DNA of 64,000 nucleotides, from assembly GCF_019977355.1 (NCBI RefSeq), contig NZ_AP024655.1:3038001-3102000 (forward strand). Direction: 5' to 3'. The position numbers and the translations under genes are program-made. The stretch comes from Arthrobacter sp. NicSoilB8. Lineage in GTDB: Bacteria; Actinomycetota; Actinomycetes; Actinomycetales; Micrococcaceae. Every line of letters starts with the position of its first letter. Position 1 is the stretch's first letter. Shown one piece after another: positions 16,792 to 28,313 of this stretch. The notes below the pieces were generated by a model. That model searched no databases, had not been told where the DNA came from, and saw only the letters and a list, made by a program, of their open reading frames with translations.

Positions 16792-16961
16792 GATTCTCCT
16801 TCAGGTATCGCGCGCCAGTCGCCGCGCCACTCATTCGAATGCCGTCCAGTCAGCTGAACAGTAACCATCATAATGGCTGGTGCCGTCACTCCGGACCCGA
16901 ACGGACCGCCCACTTCCGGTCCCTGCTGGAACGTCAGCATTCCCGGCCGGACCGCCGGCCG

Positions 16962-17792
16962 TCAGGCGGCGCCCACGACGGGATTCGTGAGTTCGCCGAT
17001 ACCTGCAATATGGCAGGTGACAGTGTCGCCGGGAACGATTGGCGCGCACGCGGCGGGGAATCCCGTCAGCACGAGATCGCCAGGGTGAAGCGTCATGAAG
17101 GAGGTCAGATAGGTAAGGATTTCCTCCACCTTCCAGCCGAGATCGGCGGAACTGGCAGCTCTAAGCTCCGCCCCGTTGTGCCGGATTCCGATCGCCAGGT
17201 CCTCCCCGGTCAGGTCCGTGACGATCCATGGCCCCACGGGCGTGAACGTGTCCTGGCTTTTGGCACTGATCCACAACTCGTCGGATTCCTGCAGGTCCCT
17301 GGCGGAGACATCATTGCCGATGGTGTACCCCAGAATCACGCTTGTTGCGTTGGCCGGAGTCAACCCGCGGGCCTTGCGCCCGACGACGATTGTCAGTTCA
17401 GCCTCGGGCTCGACGCGGCCCACGCCCGGCCGGAGTTCGACTGGATCGCCCGGGCCGACCACACTTGTCGCCGCCTTGTGGAAAGCCTGCGGCGGAAGGT
17501 CCCGGCCTGCGCGGCCGGTATTGTGCGCCATGCCCAGGACGTTGGCCGGGGTGCTGGGCGCCAGGAAGGTGAACGATGTTTCGTTCACCTTCGCGCCGTT
17601 TTCCCATCCGCTGCGCGGCCGGCTGCCGGCGTTGGCCGCGGACGCAGGGAACGGGGTGCAGGTCACGGTCCACACTTTGCCTGCCTCACTGTCAAAATCC
17701 GGTGCGTCGTTGGCGACGAAGAAATATTCATCCTCGGCAACAGGGGCAACAGGGCGGACTCTGGCTATGCGGCGGGCACTCGTGGCGGTCAT
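16962..17792 (-). CDS. Fumarylacetoacetate hydrolase (FAH)-family protein
   Basis: About 276 residues from ATG 17792 (AGGA seven bases upstream; a GTG six bases earlier is possible). The C-terminal FAH domain shows EPEAELTIVVGRKARGL and LGYTIGNDVSARDLQES, which hold the metal-ligand Glu and Asp residues, and LVLTGFPAACAP. Family members hydrolyse or hydrate diketo acids (acylpyruvate hydrolase, 2-oxopent-4-enoate hydratase, 2,4-diketo-3-deoxy sugar acid hydrolase). Next to an IclR regulator and an organic-acid symporter it probably belongs to a catabolic module; whether the substrate is aromatic or sugar derived cannot be told. Confidence 0.85.
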   Translation of the reverse strand: MTATSARRIARVRPVAPVAEDEYFFVANDAPDFDSEAGKVWTVTCTPFPASAANAGSRPRSGWENGAKVNETSFTFLAPSTPANVLGMAHNTGRAGRDLPPQAFHKAATSVVGPGDPVELRPGVGRVEPEAELTIVVGRKARGLTPANATSVILGYTIGNDVSARDLQESDELWISAKSQDTFTPVGPWIVTDLTGEDLAIGIRHNGAELRAASSADLGWKVEEILTYLTSFMTLHPGDLVLTGFPAACAPIVPGDTVTCHIAGIGELTNPVVGAA

Positions 17793-17914
17793 GGACACAT
17801 CCTAGGCGGAAGGGACTCCGGGCCCGTGATTAGGCCATCGATTGGGGTATTTCGGCCGTCCGTAACCCCGCTGGCGTGTTTCACATTTCCAAATGTTCAC
17901 GGTATATTCATAAC

Positions 17915-17959
17915 AAGCCTTCCACCGCGGCATCCCCCAATAGTCGCGGTGGAAGGCTT
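17915..17959. terminator. Terminator hairpin near 17.9 kb
   Basis: 15-bp perfect stem AAGCCTTCCACCGCG (17915-17929) with its complement at 17945-17959, followed by TTTCC on the plus strand. It lies downstream of the small minus-strand gene ending at 18000, in the gap of about 200 bp between that gene and the FAH-family gene. Confidence 0.75.
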
Positions 17960-17999
17960 TTCCAATGCCCGGATTTAGCCCGGTTCCGGTGCCCGAAGC

Positions 18000-18290
18000 C
18001 TAGGCGGCGTCCGCGACTTCGTCCCGGAGCCGCCAGCCGCCGCCGAGGCCGTCCCGGATCAGTTCCATGGTGGTGAGGGCCGATCCGCGGTTGCGGCCAA
18101 GCCTTGCCTGGACCTGCCACACCTCGACGTCAACGCGGCTCAGTCCTTTCGGCATCCGGCGCTCTGCCTCCCACCAGCTGACCCTTTCGAACCAGCGGAC
18201 CGGCTCGGCCCCGATCAACCATTCCCTGCCGCCGCGGACGACGGCCTGCGGCCGCCCGTCCGGGCCTGTCTTAACTGTCACGTGCTCCAT
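18000..18290 (-). CDS. Small conserved-looking protein, possibly DUF6504
   Basis: About 96 residues from ATG 18290, preceded by ACGGGA; ATG 18320 is an alternative. The protein has a compact Trp-rich pattern (REWLIGAEPVRWFERVSWWE, VEVWQVQARLG, MELIRDGLGGGWRL) similar in layout to the small DUF6504 proteins often found near DNA polymerase IV/ImuB genes in actinobacteria. No such polymerase gene is in this window, and the assignment is tentative. It sits alone between the FAH-family and glycosyltransferase genes. Confidence 0.6.
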   Translation of the reverse strand: MEHVTVKTGPDGRPQAVVRGGREWLIGAEPVRWFERVSWWEAERRMPKGLSRVDVEVWQVQARLGRNRGSALTTMELIRDGLGGGWRLRDEVADAA

Positions 18291-18376
18291 TCCCGTCACA
18301 CTAGGGCGGAGCTCGGACATTTTGGGAGCCCGGACCGGCGGCGGAGTCCCGGGGCCAGTAACTCCGGGATGAATCC

Positions 18377-19636
18377 TCAGTCGGCGTGCACGGCCACGAC
18401 GCGAGGCTGGCGCAGGCGGATGAAGACGTCTGCCGGCTGATGGTTCTTGCCCGTCAGCGTGATACCGGAGATGCTGACGCCCTCGGGCATGAGTATGCTG
18501 TGGCGCACCAGCCCGTTTGATTTGCGGGACCATGCCTGGCGGCTCAGACCGAGCTTGGAATTCCGCTTCAACCCCAGAGTGGATTCATCCAGTTCATCGG
18601 CGCCCTCGAGGTGGTAGGAGACCTCCGCGAAGCCGCCCTGAAGGTTCGCGGCCGATTCGAACTCAAATTCAAACTCAATCAGCCCCGCATCCGCTTTCAG
18701 CGGAAACTTGAGTACCGTCTCCGCCGTGAGCTGCAGGGGTTCAGCACCAGGCGCCGACAGCTCATGCAATACAGACTCGCCGGCAACCATATCGCCGATC
18801 AGGCTCGGCCATTTTTCGGCGGAAACGTCCGCGGCCCGCACCACCGGCAGCTTCTCAAGACGCGCCAGCGAGTCCGCAACGCGTTCATGGGGGGTCGCGT
18901 TCAGCGTCGAGTCCTGGTCCCCGTGACGGATCTGAAAGAACATGTGATCCCTCGAGTCCAGAATCGTCGGCATCACGGTATCAACCTTGTGGTGATGGCC
19001 AGGCCTGGTCGCGGTGAAGCGTCCCCGGCTCGGGTCGAAGGCGGACACGAACGCCATTCCCTGTGCGGACTTCGGGTGATAGAACTCCCGAAGATTCACG
19101 AGCTCGTGCTCCCCCCGGTACGCCGTCAGACCCAGACCGAAGGAGATCGCCATTCCGATGTGATTCGCGGACCGGTACGTTTCCAGGCACGTCAGGTAGT
19201 CCGCGGCGAGTACGTCGTCGTCGTCGAGGCGGAACCACATCACCGGCTGGACGTCGTCGTCCGCCGCGAATTTGCCGGCAAGATCTTCTTCGATGAGGGG
19301 GGTGACCTCCTCGATCCCCGTTCCGCGGACGGATTTGTTCCACTCCACGGGGATCAGGAAGGGGTGTTCACTGGCGGCAGCGAACAGCAGTTGCTTGTGG
19401 CGCTCGGGGAGCAGCTCGGAATACAGGACGAAGTGCTTGTAGTCATGGTTCGACGCCATGGCGGCAAGCGCGGGCACGGACTTCCCGAAGAACACGTCGG
19501 CCCGCATCTGCAGGCGCTGTTCCGAGAAAAGATAGTCCTTGTAGTCCTCCTGGGTCTTGAATACCCCGCTCCGTGACGTCTTCCACGACGGCGATCCGGG
19601 CGAGAAGAGGCTGTAGCGTGTGACGCCGTAGAACAT
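18377..19636 (-). CDS. Glycosyltransferase, rhamnosyltransferase-like
   Basis: About 419 residues from ATG 19636, which has GGGGGA six bases upstream; a longer reading frame to 19675 lacks such a signal. The N-terminal half resembles the putative rhamnosyl-transferase family: TRYSLFSPGS near the start, then MWFRLDDDDVLAADYLTCLE, a DxD-type nucleotide-sugar site, and an aromatic-rich middle region (REFYHPKSAQGMAFVSAF). The C-terminal 130 residues look like a beta-rich accessory domain. It probably adds a sugar to a cell-wall or capsular polymer. The adjacent hexapeptide acyltransferase on the same strand would suit decoration of the same polymer. Confidence 0.7.
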   Translation of the reverse strand: MFYGVTRYSLFSPGSPSWKTSRSGVFKTQEDYKDYLFSEQRLQMRADVFFGKSVPALAAMASNHDYKHFVLYSELLPERHKQLLFAAASEHPFLIPVEWNKSVRGTGIEEVTPLIEEDLAGKFAADDDVQPVMWFRLDDDDVLAADYLTCLETYRSANHIGMAISFGLGLTAYRGEHELVNLREFYHPKSAQGMAFVSAFDPSRGRFTATRPGHHHKVDTVMPTILDSRDHMFFQIRHGDQDSTLNATPHERVADSLARLEKLPVVRAADVSAEKWPSLIGDMVAGESVLHELSAPGAEPLQLTAETVLKFPLKADAGLIEFEFEFESAANLQGGFAEVSYHLEGADELDESTLGLKRNSKLGLSRQAWSRKSNGLVRHSILMPEGVSISGITLTGKNHQPADVFIRLRQPRVVAVHAD

Positions 19637-19757
19637 GGTGATCCCCCAGGGGTCTCTCGGTGCTGAACAAATCACCTAACTCTACCCGGTAGCTATCCCC
19701 GCGGGTGACGCCGGCAGCGCCCATGGCAAGCGCCAGCCTGCCGCTCGGCTTAGTGCG

Positions 19758-20422
19758 CTAGCCCAGGTCGCTGACGGCGTACTCTTCGGGGATGTCGCCG
19801 AAATCTGGCGTGCGGGACCAGTTCACGTTGGCCCTGAGCTTGCGAGCCGGGACCCCGCGTAGACCGCCCGGGGCTCAGCTTTCCCGCTGAGGACTGACGC
19901 CCGGGCGAGCACCATGCCAGATCCAAGGACGGCGCCCTTGATCACCCGGGGGCCGTTCCCGATCCACACATGATCCTCGATCACGAAGGGCCGCGGAGCA
20001 TTGATTCGCTGCTGAGTGCCGGCATCGAATATGCCGCATCTGTCATCGTTGCGGATCATGATGTCGTTGGAGAACATGCAGTCCCGTCCAATAGTCACGG
20101 ACTCCCCGCTGCCAACGATGGTCGAGCCGGATTCCCGCGTGGTGTTGTCCCCGAAGACAAGGGTGGACCCGTTGCCTGGCATGGAGACAGCCCCGCTCTT
20201 GAAGCGGACGTTACGCCCGATCACCAGCTGCAGATTACGTCCGCGCATGGTGATCTTCGTCCGGTTCAGGATCGCATCGTCCCCGATCCCAAGAGTGTTC
20301 CGAGTTCCCTGAATCACCCGCTCAACCTTCGGGTCAAAGCTCACGCCCTCGCCGTCAGTGACGCTGCGGAGTCGCCCCTCAACGACGCTGCGCAGCGGCA
20401 TCAGCGGAAACTGGGCGCCCAT
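19758..20422 (-). pseudogene. Hexapeptide-repeat acyltransferase with a one-base frameshift near its 3' end
   Basis: From ATG 20422 about 190 residues form a left-handed beta-helix (repeats such as LGIGDDAILNRTKI, LVIGRNVRFKSGAV, VTIGRDCMFSNDIMI, FVIEDHVWIGNG), as in acetyltransferases that modify surface sugars. After AVYAG the frame runs into a stop at 19823. Adding one G to the GGGG at 19853-19856 turns AGSRLAS into AGVPARKLRANVNWSRTPDF, the usual family ending (YAGVPARKL), and extends it to a TAG at 19758. So the gene is either broken, or the sequence has a one-base error, or a slippage site. All beta-helix repeats remain intact, so even the shortened protein might fold. Confidence 0.8.
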
Positions 20423-20481
20423 GACAATACGGAACCCGGCCGGAACTCTACGGAATTCGACACGCCCGGCGTGGACGCAAA

Positions 20482-20520
20482 AACCCCGCCGGTCCGGGAA
20501 TTATCCAGACCGACGGGGTT
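20482..20520 (-). terminator. Terminator of tRNA-Val
   Basis: Stem around AACCCCG-CGGTC (20482-20493) with GACCG-CGGGGTT (20508-20520). On the minus strand it is followed by TTTTT, and it begins nine bases past the tRNA 3' end. Confidence 0.85.
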
Positions 20521-20528
20521 AGAGAAAT

Positions 20529-20604
20529 TGGTGGGTCCTACCGGGATCGAACCGATGACATCCACGGTGTAAACGTGGCGCTCTACCAGCTGAGCTAAAG
20601 ACCC
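20529..20604 (-). tRNA. tRNA-Val (anticodon UAC)
   Basis: The minus strand folds into a complete cloverleaf: acceptor GGGTCTT paired with AGGACCC, D arm AGCTCAGCTGGTAGAGC-type, anticodon stem CCACG/CGTGG around loop TTTACAC (anticodon TAC), and T arm with GGTTCGATCCC. The CCA end is encoded (20531-20529). No integrase or att-like duplication is seen beside it. Confidence 0.97.
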
Positions 20605-20709
20605 AAACCGTGGAATCCGCGCCTCAGCGCTTCAACCAACGAACAGCTACTGTACCGGATGTCCCCGGCCCAGCGCCAATCGCCAAGCGCCCGTCCCGTC
20701 CCGCTGCCC

Positions 20710-21627
20710 CTACAGGGGCGGCAGCTCGGCGGCGAGCCAGGTCAGTGCCCCGCTGACGCCGGCATCAAGCTTGATGGTGGCGAGATTGTCGCCGCGGGTC
20801 ACCCCCCTGTTAATGATGACCACGGCTTTGCCCTGTTTCGCCGCGTGGCGGACAAAACGCAGGCCGCTCATCACGGTGAGGGACGAGCCTGCGACCAGCA
20901 GGGCCCGGGCCGCGTCGACCATGGCGTACGAGCGTTCCACCCGGTCCTTGGGCACGTTTTCTCCGAAGTACACGAAGTCCGGCTTCAGGGTTCCCCCGCA
21001 GGCGGGACAGCGGGCGACGACGAAGGACCCGATCAGCCCGGCGTCCTCGACTGTGGCGTCGGCGTCGGGAGCCATTTCAATTACCCCGGCGGCCTGAGCC
21101 TGTTCCAGGAACCCGGGGTTGAGCTCCTCCAGGACCCCGGCCAACAGCCGGCGGCTGTACCGCCGGTGGCAGTCCAGGCACACCACCTGGTCGAACCGGC
21201 CGTGCAGGTCCACCACGTTGATGCTGCCGGCGTCCTCGTGGAGACGGTCCACGTTCTGGGTGATGAGTCCGGTGAGCAGCCCGCGGTGCTCCAGCCGGGC
21301 CACCGCGGCGTGGCCCTCATTGGGGTCCGCACGGCGCAGATGCGACCAGCCGATGTGGTTGCGGGCCCAGTAGCGCTGCCGGTTTTCCGGTTCGCCGATG
21401 AATTCCTGGTAGGTCATGGGGGCGCGTGGGGCGGCGCCGGGCCCGCGGTAGTCCGGGATGCCCGAATCCGTGCTCAGCCCGGCACCGGTCAGCACCGCGA
21501 ACCGTCCCCCGGCAAGGAGCCCGTGGATCCCCTGCAGGACCTCGAGCTCGCTTGACCGGAGTTCCGCTGAAGTATCGCCGCCGGTCCCGGCAGCCGTGAC
21601 CGGCGGGAGGCTGGCAAAACCAGTCAT
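20710..21627 (-). CDS. Sir2-family NAD-dependent protein deacetylase
   Basis: About 305 residues from ATG 21627, preceded by AGGA; the frame is open further upstream. GAGLSTDSGIPDYRG (about 49-63) is the NAD-binding motif, TQNVDRLHEDAG follows, the catalytic His is in VVDLHGRFDQVVC, and the structural zinc is bound by CLDC (about 160) and CPAC. The length suits a class II/U bacterial sirtuin with an N-terminal extension. Such enzymes remove acetyl groups from lysines, for example on acetyl-CoA synthetase. Downstream of peroxiredoxin and DUF3052 genes on the same strand, with 31 bp to the peroxiredoxin stop. Confidence 0.93.
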   Translation of the reverse strand: MTGFASLPPVTAAGTGGDTSAELRSSELEVLQGIHGLLAGGRFAVLTGAGLSTDSGIPDYRGPGAAPRAPMTYQEFIGEPENRQRYWARNHIGWSHLRRADPNEGHAAVARLEHRGLLTGLITQNVDRLHEDAGSINVVDLHGRFDQVVCLDCHRRYSRRLLAGVLEELNPGFLEQAQAAGVIEMAPDADATVEDAGLIGSFVVARCPACGGTLKPDFVYFGENVPKDRVERSYAMVDAARALLVAGSSLTVMSGLRFVRHAAKQGKAVVIINRGVTRGDNLATIKLDAGVSGALTWLAAELPPL

Positions 21628-21658
21628 GCCGATTCCTGGTCTGCGCTGCCTCAACGGC

Positions 21659-22201
21659 TCAGTTCCCGCCGAGTCCCGCCAGGGCGGCCCGGTATTCGGC
21701 AAGGTCCCTGGCCTGGCCGCGGGGATTCACCACGATGTAGCGGACAATTCCCGCCGCGTCGATGATGAAGGTGCCTCGCAGTGCCATGCCGCTGTCGGCG
21801 TCGAACACCCCGTAGGCCGACGCGACGGCGCCGTGCGGCCAGAAGTCGGCGAGCAGGTCGAAGCTGTAGCCTTCCTTCTCGGCGTAGGCCCGCTGGGCGA
21901 ACTTGCTGTCCACCGAGACTGCCAGCACGGTGGCCTCGGCATTCTCGAAGAGCCCCAGGTTGTCCCGGATTTCGCACAGTTCACCGGTGCAGATGCCCGA
22001 GAAGGCGAAGGGATAGAAGACAACCACGACGTTGCGCCCGCGCAAGTCTGAGAGCCGGACCGGTTCGCCAAACTGGTTGGCGAGCTCGAAGTCCGGTGCG
22101 GGATCGCCGACGGCCGGCACACGGCCGGCACCAGGGATCGCGCCGGCGGGCAGCGCATCGGCAGCCCCCGCAGTGGCACCGTACTGGACCGCTTGAGTCA
22201 C
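21659..22201 (-). CDS. AhpE-like peroxiredoxin
   Basis: 180 residues from GTG 22201, which overlaps the stop of the DUF3052 gene (GTGA), so the two are coupled. Peroxiredoxin motifs: VGDPAPDFEL (about 33-42), and the active site PFAFSGICTGELCEI with the P-x3-S-x2-C pattern; Cys is followed by a second Cys four residues on. This is the AhpE type known in actinobacteria, which reduces organic peroxides and peroxynitrite. The first 30 residues are a poorly conserved extension. DUF3052, AhpE and aceE next to each other is a familiar actinobacterial gene order. Confidence 0.92.
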   Translation of the reverse strand: MTQAVQYGATAGAADALPAGAIPGAGRVPAVGDPAPDFELANQFGEPVRLSDLRGRNVVVVFYPFAFSGICTGELCEIRDNLGLFENAEATVLAVSVDSKFAQRAYAEKEGYSFDLLADFWPHGAVASAYGVFDADSGMALRGTFIIDAAGIVRYIVVNPRGQARDLAEYRAALAGLGGN

Positions 22202-22617
22202 TTGTTCTTCCGCGTGACCAGCCGGGTGGCGCTCCAGTCCTTCGAGACGCCGGCGGAGGTGGTGTAGTGCAGTCCCGCGGTGGGCGCGGCGTCCTGAATG
22301 TCCGCCGGCGACACGTAGCCGACCCGGCCGGACTTGGGCGTCAAGACCCATACAACGCCACCCTCCGTAAGAGTGGTCAGCGAATCGACCAGGGTGTCGA
22401 CGAGGTCTCCGTCGCCGGCCCGCCACCACAAAATGGCGGCATCGACAACCTCGTGATCATCTTCATCCAGAAGCTCAGAGCCCGTGAGATCTTCGATGTC
22501 GTCACGCAAGTCGAAGTCGACGTCCTCGTCATAACCGAATTCCTGAATCAGGTCCCCGTCTTTGAAACCCAGTTTCTCCGCCACATTTACCGAAGTGGCG
22601 GCGTCGGCCTCGCTCAC
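22198..22617 (-). CDS. DUF3052 family protein
   Basis: 139 residues. The block VAEKLGFKDGDLIQEFGYDE at about 12-31 and the later DLVDTLVDSLTTLTEGGVVW and WVLTPKSGRVGYV define the actinobacterial DUF3052 family, whose function is unknown. The gene is almost always beside aceE in actinobacteria; here it is divergent from aceE across a 436-bp gap and overlaps the AhpE-like gene. Acidic, soluble, no membrane segments. Confidence 0.93.
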   Translation of the reverse strand: MSEADAATSVNVAEKLGFKDGDLIQEFGYDEDVDFDLRDDIEDLTGSELLDEDDHEVVDAAILWWRAGDGDLVDTLVDSLTTLTEGGVVWVLTPKSGRVGYVSPADIQDAAPTAGLHYTTSAGVSKDWSATRLVTRKNK

Positions 22618-23053
22618 GTGTTGCTCCTATGCTTTGTGAAGTGCTTTATGTTTTCAACGGCACTAGTGATTTCCATTACTCCAAGCCAACACCCTTTGAG
22701 CCCTCGCTTCAAGCTGTTGGCCCCGCGATCCGCCATATTCTGCGTCACACAGGGCGATCCAAGCGCTGCAGGACAGTGCTTGGTCACACAACCAGTATGC
22801 CCGTGAAATACGACGGAGGGTCCATGCGGCGGCTACGCATCCGTCAGCTCGCACGGCTAGAGTGGCTGATGACGACTACGCCTGCGCGGGCAACCGCCCT
22901 GCTGACACAGGCAGGCGTACCGTGATTGGACCTTGCCCGGCGCATACGACCGGGCTGTTGTAACCGATATGTCGCACACGTCGCGTTCACGCCAGGCAGT
23001 CACCCTGCCCGGAGCTGAGGGTGCCGATAGATGCGCTCAAAGAGAGGTTGGAC
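22618..23053. other. 436-bp non-coding gap upstream of aceE
   Basis: Divergent promoter region for DUF3052 (minus) and aceE (plus). I see no gene, RNA structure or convincing -35/-10 pair. The region is lower in GC than its neighbours around 22,630-22,760, as expected of regulatory DNA. Confidence 0.6.
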
Positions 23054-25795
<2,742 letters not shown>

Positions 25796-25834
25796 CCGGG
25801 GCACCGCCCGGGCTGCGAGGCCAGGCACCGCGTT

Positions 25835-25871
25835 CGACGGCGGTTCCCACCGAAAAGTGGGGACCGCCGTC
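25835..25871 (+). terminator. Terminator after aceE
   Basis: Stem CGACGGCGGTTCCCAC (25835-25850) with GTGGGGACCGCCGTCG (25857 on), one mismatch, and a short GAAAA-containing loop. It lies 39 bases after the stop, separating aceE from the fas operon. Confidence 0.75.
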
Positions 25872-26051
25872 GGGCGTTTAACCGCACCGTTTCCCTCCCG
25901 CCTCCCCCACCATCCCGCTCCCCATATCGAGCACTACCTGCCGCCGTCGCTGCCTCACCATCTCCCTCCGGGGGCGCTGTGACGCAGGACAACGGCAGTT
26001 GTAGCCTTCGCACAAATGGAGCTTGGACGGCGCGCCCCGTATGCTCGATGC

Positions 26052-27296
26052 ATGGCAGAGCCGATCACCACTCCCGAAAAACGCAAACCGGCCTCGAGGG
26101 CGATGACGCCAGAGAAGGCCGAGACGCTTAAGAAACTCCGGGCCAGCGTGGGCCAGCTGTCGACGACGACGCTCCGCCAGCTGGAGAAATCACTGCCGTG
26201 GTACAGCCGGCTGAACTCCGACGAACGCTCCGCCCTGGGCATGGTGGCCCAGAACGGCATCGCCGCGTTTGTCACCTGGTACGAGCGGCCCAGCTCCCCG
26301 TCGTGGATCCTCTCCGATGTCTTTGGCACCGCGCCCACCGAGCTCACCCGCTCCATCAGCCTCCAGAAGGCCCTCCAGCTCATCCGGATCGTCGTGGAAG
26401 TCGTGGAGGACCAGGTCCCGGTCATCGCCCCGGAAGCGGACCAGTCGGCCCTCCGCGAAGCCGTGCTGCGCTACTCGCGGGAAGTCGCCTTCGCCGCCGC
26501 CGACGTCTATGCCCGCGCCGCGGAATCCCGCGGCTCCTGGGACACCCGCCTGGAAGCCCTGATTGTCGATGCCATCCTCCGCGGCGAGAACACGGACGCG
26601 CTGCGGTCCAGGATCGCGGCCCTGGGCTGGAAAGCGCAGGAACGCTTCACCGTGATGGTCGGAAATTCTCCCTCCGAACCAAGCGCCAGCTACGTCAGCG
26701 AACTGCGCCGCACCGCGGGACGCTTTGCCGAGGACGCCCTCGTGGGGATCCAGGGCGACCGCCTCATCCTGATCCTCGGCGGGGTCCAGGACCGGGAAAC
26801 CGCATACCTGAAACTCAGCGAGCTCTTCGCGCCCGGACCGGTGGTCTACGGGCCCGAGGCCGGGTCCCTCCTGGAGGCCAGCGGTTCCGCCCAGTCGGCC
26901 TTCGCCGGCCTCACCGCGGCCCGGGCGTGGCCCTCCGCGCCGCGCCCGGTGGCGGCCGACGACCTGCTCCCCGAGCGCGTGATCTCCGGCGACGACGCGG
27001 CCCGCCGCTCCCTGGTCAAGAACATCTACCGCCCCCTGCTGGCCGCCTCCAACGGGCTCGTGGAAACCCTGGGCACGTACCTGGAACTGGGCCATTCACT
27101 CGAGGCGACGGCCCGGGAACTCTTCGTCCATGCCAACACGGTGCGCTACCGGCTCAAGCGCGTCTGTGACGTCACGGGCTGGGATCCGCTCCTGCCGCGG
27201 GAGGCGTTCGTGCTCCAGACCGCCCTCGTGGTGGGCCGGCTTTCGGCCCCGCCGAAGGCCCCTGCCGAGCGTCAGCCTCCCCGCAACGGGTCATAA
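26052..27296 (+). CDS. fasR: PucR/CdaR-type regulator of fatty acid synthesis (FasR)
   Basis: About 414 residues from ATG 26052. The C-terminal HTH (ARELFVHANTVRYRLKRV, about 365-382) is the PucR-type helix-turn-helix; the rest is an all-alpha/GGDEF-like ligand region with no catalytic motif. FasR-type proteins in actinobacteria control the fabD-fabH-acpP-fabF genes that follow them; the order here (regulator, fabD, fabH, acpP, fabF) is the same, which makes the assignment strong even though the sequence alone would only say PucR family. The 17-bp inverted repeat right after its stop is a candidate binding site. FasR in Streptomyces activates, whereas mycobacterial FasR senses acyl-CoA. Confidence 0.85.
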   Translation: MAEPITTPEKRKPASRAMTPEKAETLKKLRASVGQLSTTTLRQLEKSLPWYSRLNSDERSALGMVAQNGIAAFVTWYERPSSPSWILSDVFGTAPTELTRSISLQKALQLIRIVVEVVEDQVPVIAPEADQSALREAVLRYSREVAFAAADVYARAAESRGSWDTRLEALIVDAILRGENTDALRSRIAALGWKAQERFTVMVGNSPSEPSASYVSELRRTAGRFAEDALVGIQGDRLILILGGVQDRETAYLKLSELFAPGPVVYGPEAGSLLEASGSAQSAFAGLTAARAWPSAPRPVAADDLLPERVISGDDAARRSLVKNIYRPLLAASNGLVETLGTYLELGHSLEATARELFVHANTVRYRLKRVCDVTGWDPLLPREAFVLQTALVVGRLSAPPKAPAERQPPRNGS

Positions 27297-27300
27297 TCCG

Positions 27301-27317
27301 TTGTAGACTTCCTACAA
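27301..27317. promoter_or_regulatory. TTGTAG-N5-CTACAA inverted repeat before fabD (candidate FasR operator)
   Basis: Perfect 6-bp arms TTGTAG and CTACAA around ACTTC, located between the fasR stop and the fabD start (67 bp upstream of it). The A/T-rich palindrome stands out from its GC-rich surroundings. It is a reasonable operator for the upstream-encoded regulator, by position only. Confidence 0.5.
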
Positions 27318-27383
27318 ACTGACCCAGTGAGCTTGGTGCATGAAAACACGAATCTTCACGCGGTAATTTGGAAAGCTGGTTAC

Positions 27384-28313
27384 GTGCTTGCAATCGTCTG
27401 CCCTGGACAGGGCTCCCAGACCCCTGGTTTTCTGGCCCCCTGGCTGGAACTGCCACCCGTCGCAGGCCTCCTGGCCTCCCTCAGCGAAATAGCAGGCATC
27501 GACCTCACCGCCCACGGAACCACCTCGGATGAGGAAACCATCAAGGACACTGCCGTCGCGCAGCCCCTGATCGTCGCCGCAGGCCTCGTGGCCGCAAAGT
27601 CCCTGTTCGACGTCGAACTCAGCTCGCTTCCGGTGCTCCTCGCCGGCCACTCCGTCGGCGAAATCACCGCGGCCTCGCTGGCCGGCGTCCTGACGGAATC
27701 TGAAGCCATGACGTTCGTCCGCGAACGCGCCAACAGCATGGCAGCCGCGGCTGCCGCCACCCCGACCGGCATGAGTGCCGTCGTCGGCGGCGATCCCGCG
27801 GACGTCCTGGCAGCCATTGAGGCTTCCGGGGCCACCGCCGCCAACGTCAACGGCGCGGGCCAGACGGTGGCCGCCGGTACCCTTGACCAGCTCAAGGCCC
27901 TCGCCGAGAACCCGCCGGCCAAGGCCCGGGTCATTCCGCTGAAGGTTGCGGGCGCGTTCCACACCTCGCACATGGCCCCGGCCGCTGCCGCCCTGCAGGC
28001 CCTGCGCCCGTCGCTGCATCCCCGGAACCCGCAGGTGCCGCTGCTGTCCAACTTCGACGGCGCGGAAGTCACCAACGGTGACGCCGTTGTCGACAGCCTG
28101 ATTGCCCAGGTCTCCCGCCCGGTCCGCTGGGACCGCTGCATGGACACGATGGTGCAGCGCGGCGTGACCGGCGTGATCGAACTGGCTCCCGCCGGCACCC
28201 TGGCCGGACTCGCCAAGCGCGGCATGCCCGGGGTCAAGACCGTCACCGTCAAGACCCCGGACGATCTTTCCGCGGCCCTGGCCCTATTTGCAGAACTGGA
28301 GGGAGGGGCATGA
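27384..28313 (+). CDS. fabD: Malonyl-CoA:ACP transacylase
   Basis: About 309 residues from GTG 27384 (GGAAAG upstream). An earlier GTG at 27327 would add 19 non-family residues. MLAIVCPGQGSQ at the N-terminus, LLAGHSVGE with catalytic Ser90, and AFHTSHM with the catalytic His are all seen. It loads malonate on ACP for chain elongation. The stop overlaps the fabH start by four bases (ATGA), so the two are translationally coupled. Confidence 0.96.
   Translation: MLAIVCPGQGSQTPGFLAPWLELPPVAGLLASLSEIAGIDLTAHGTTSDEETIKDTAVAQPLIVAAGLVAAKSLFDVELSSLPVLLAGHSVGEITAASLAGVLTESEAMTFVRERANSMAAAAAATPTGMSAVVGGDPADVLAAIEASGATAANVNGAGQTVAAGTLDQLKALAENPPAKARVIPLKVAGAFHTSHMAPAAAALQALRPSLHPRNPQVPLLSNFDGAEVTNGDAVVDSLIAQVSRPVRWDRCMDTMVQRGVTGVIELAPAGTLAGLAKRGMPGVKTVTVKTPDDLSAALALFAELEGGA

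Noticed and set aside
20529..20604. An integration site at tRNA-Val
   Set aside because: No second copy of the tRNA 3' end and no integrase were found nearby; XerC at 32-33 kb looks like the housekeeping enzyme.
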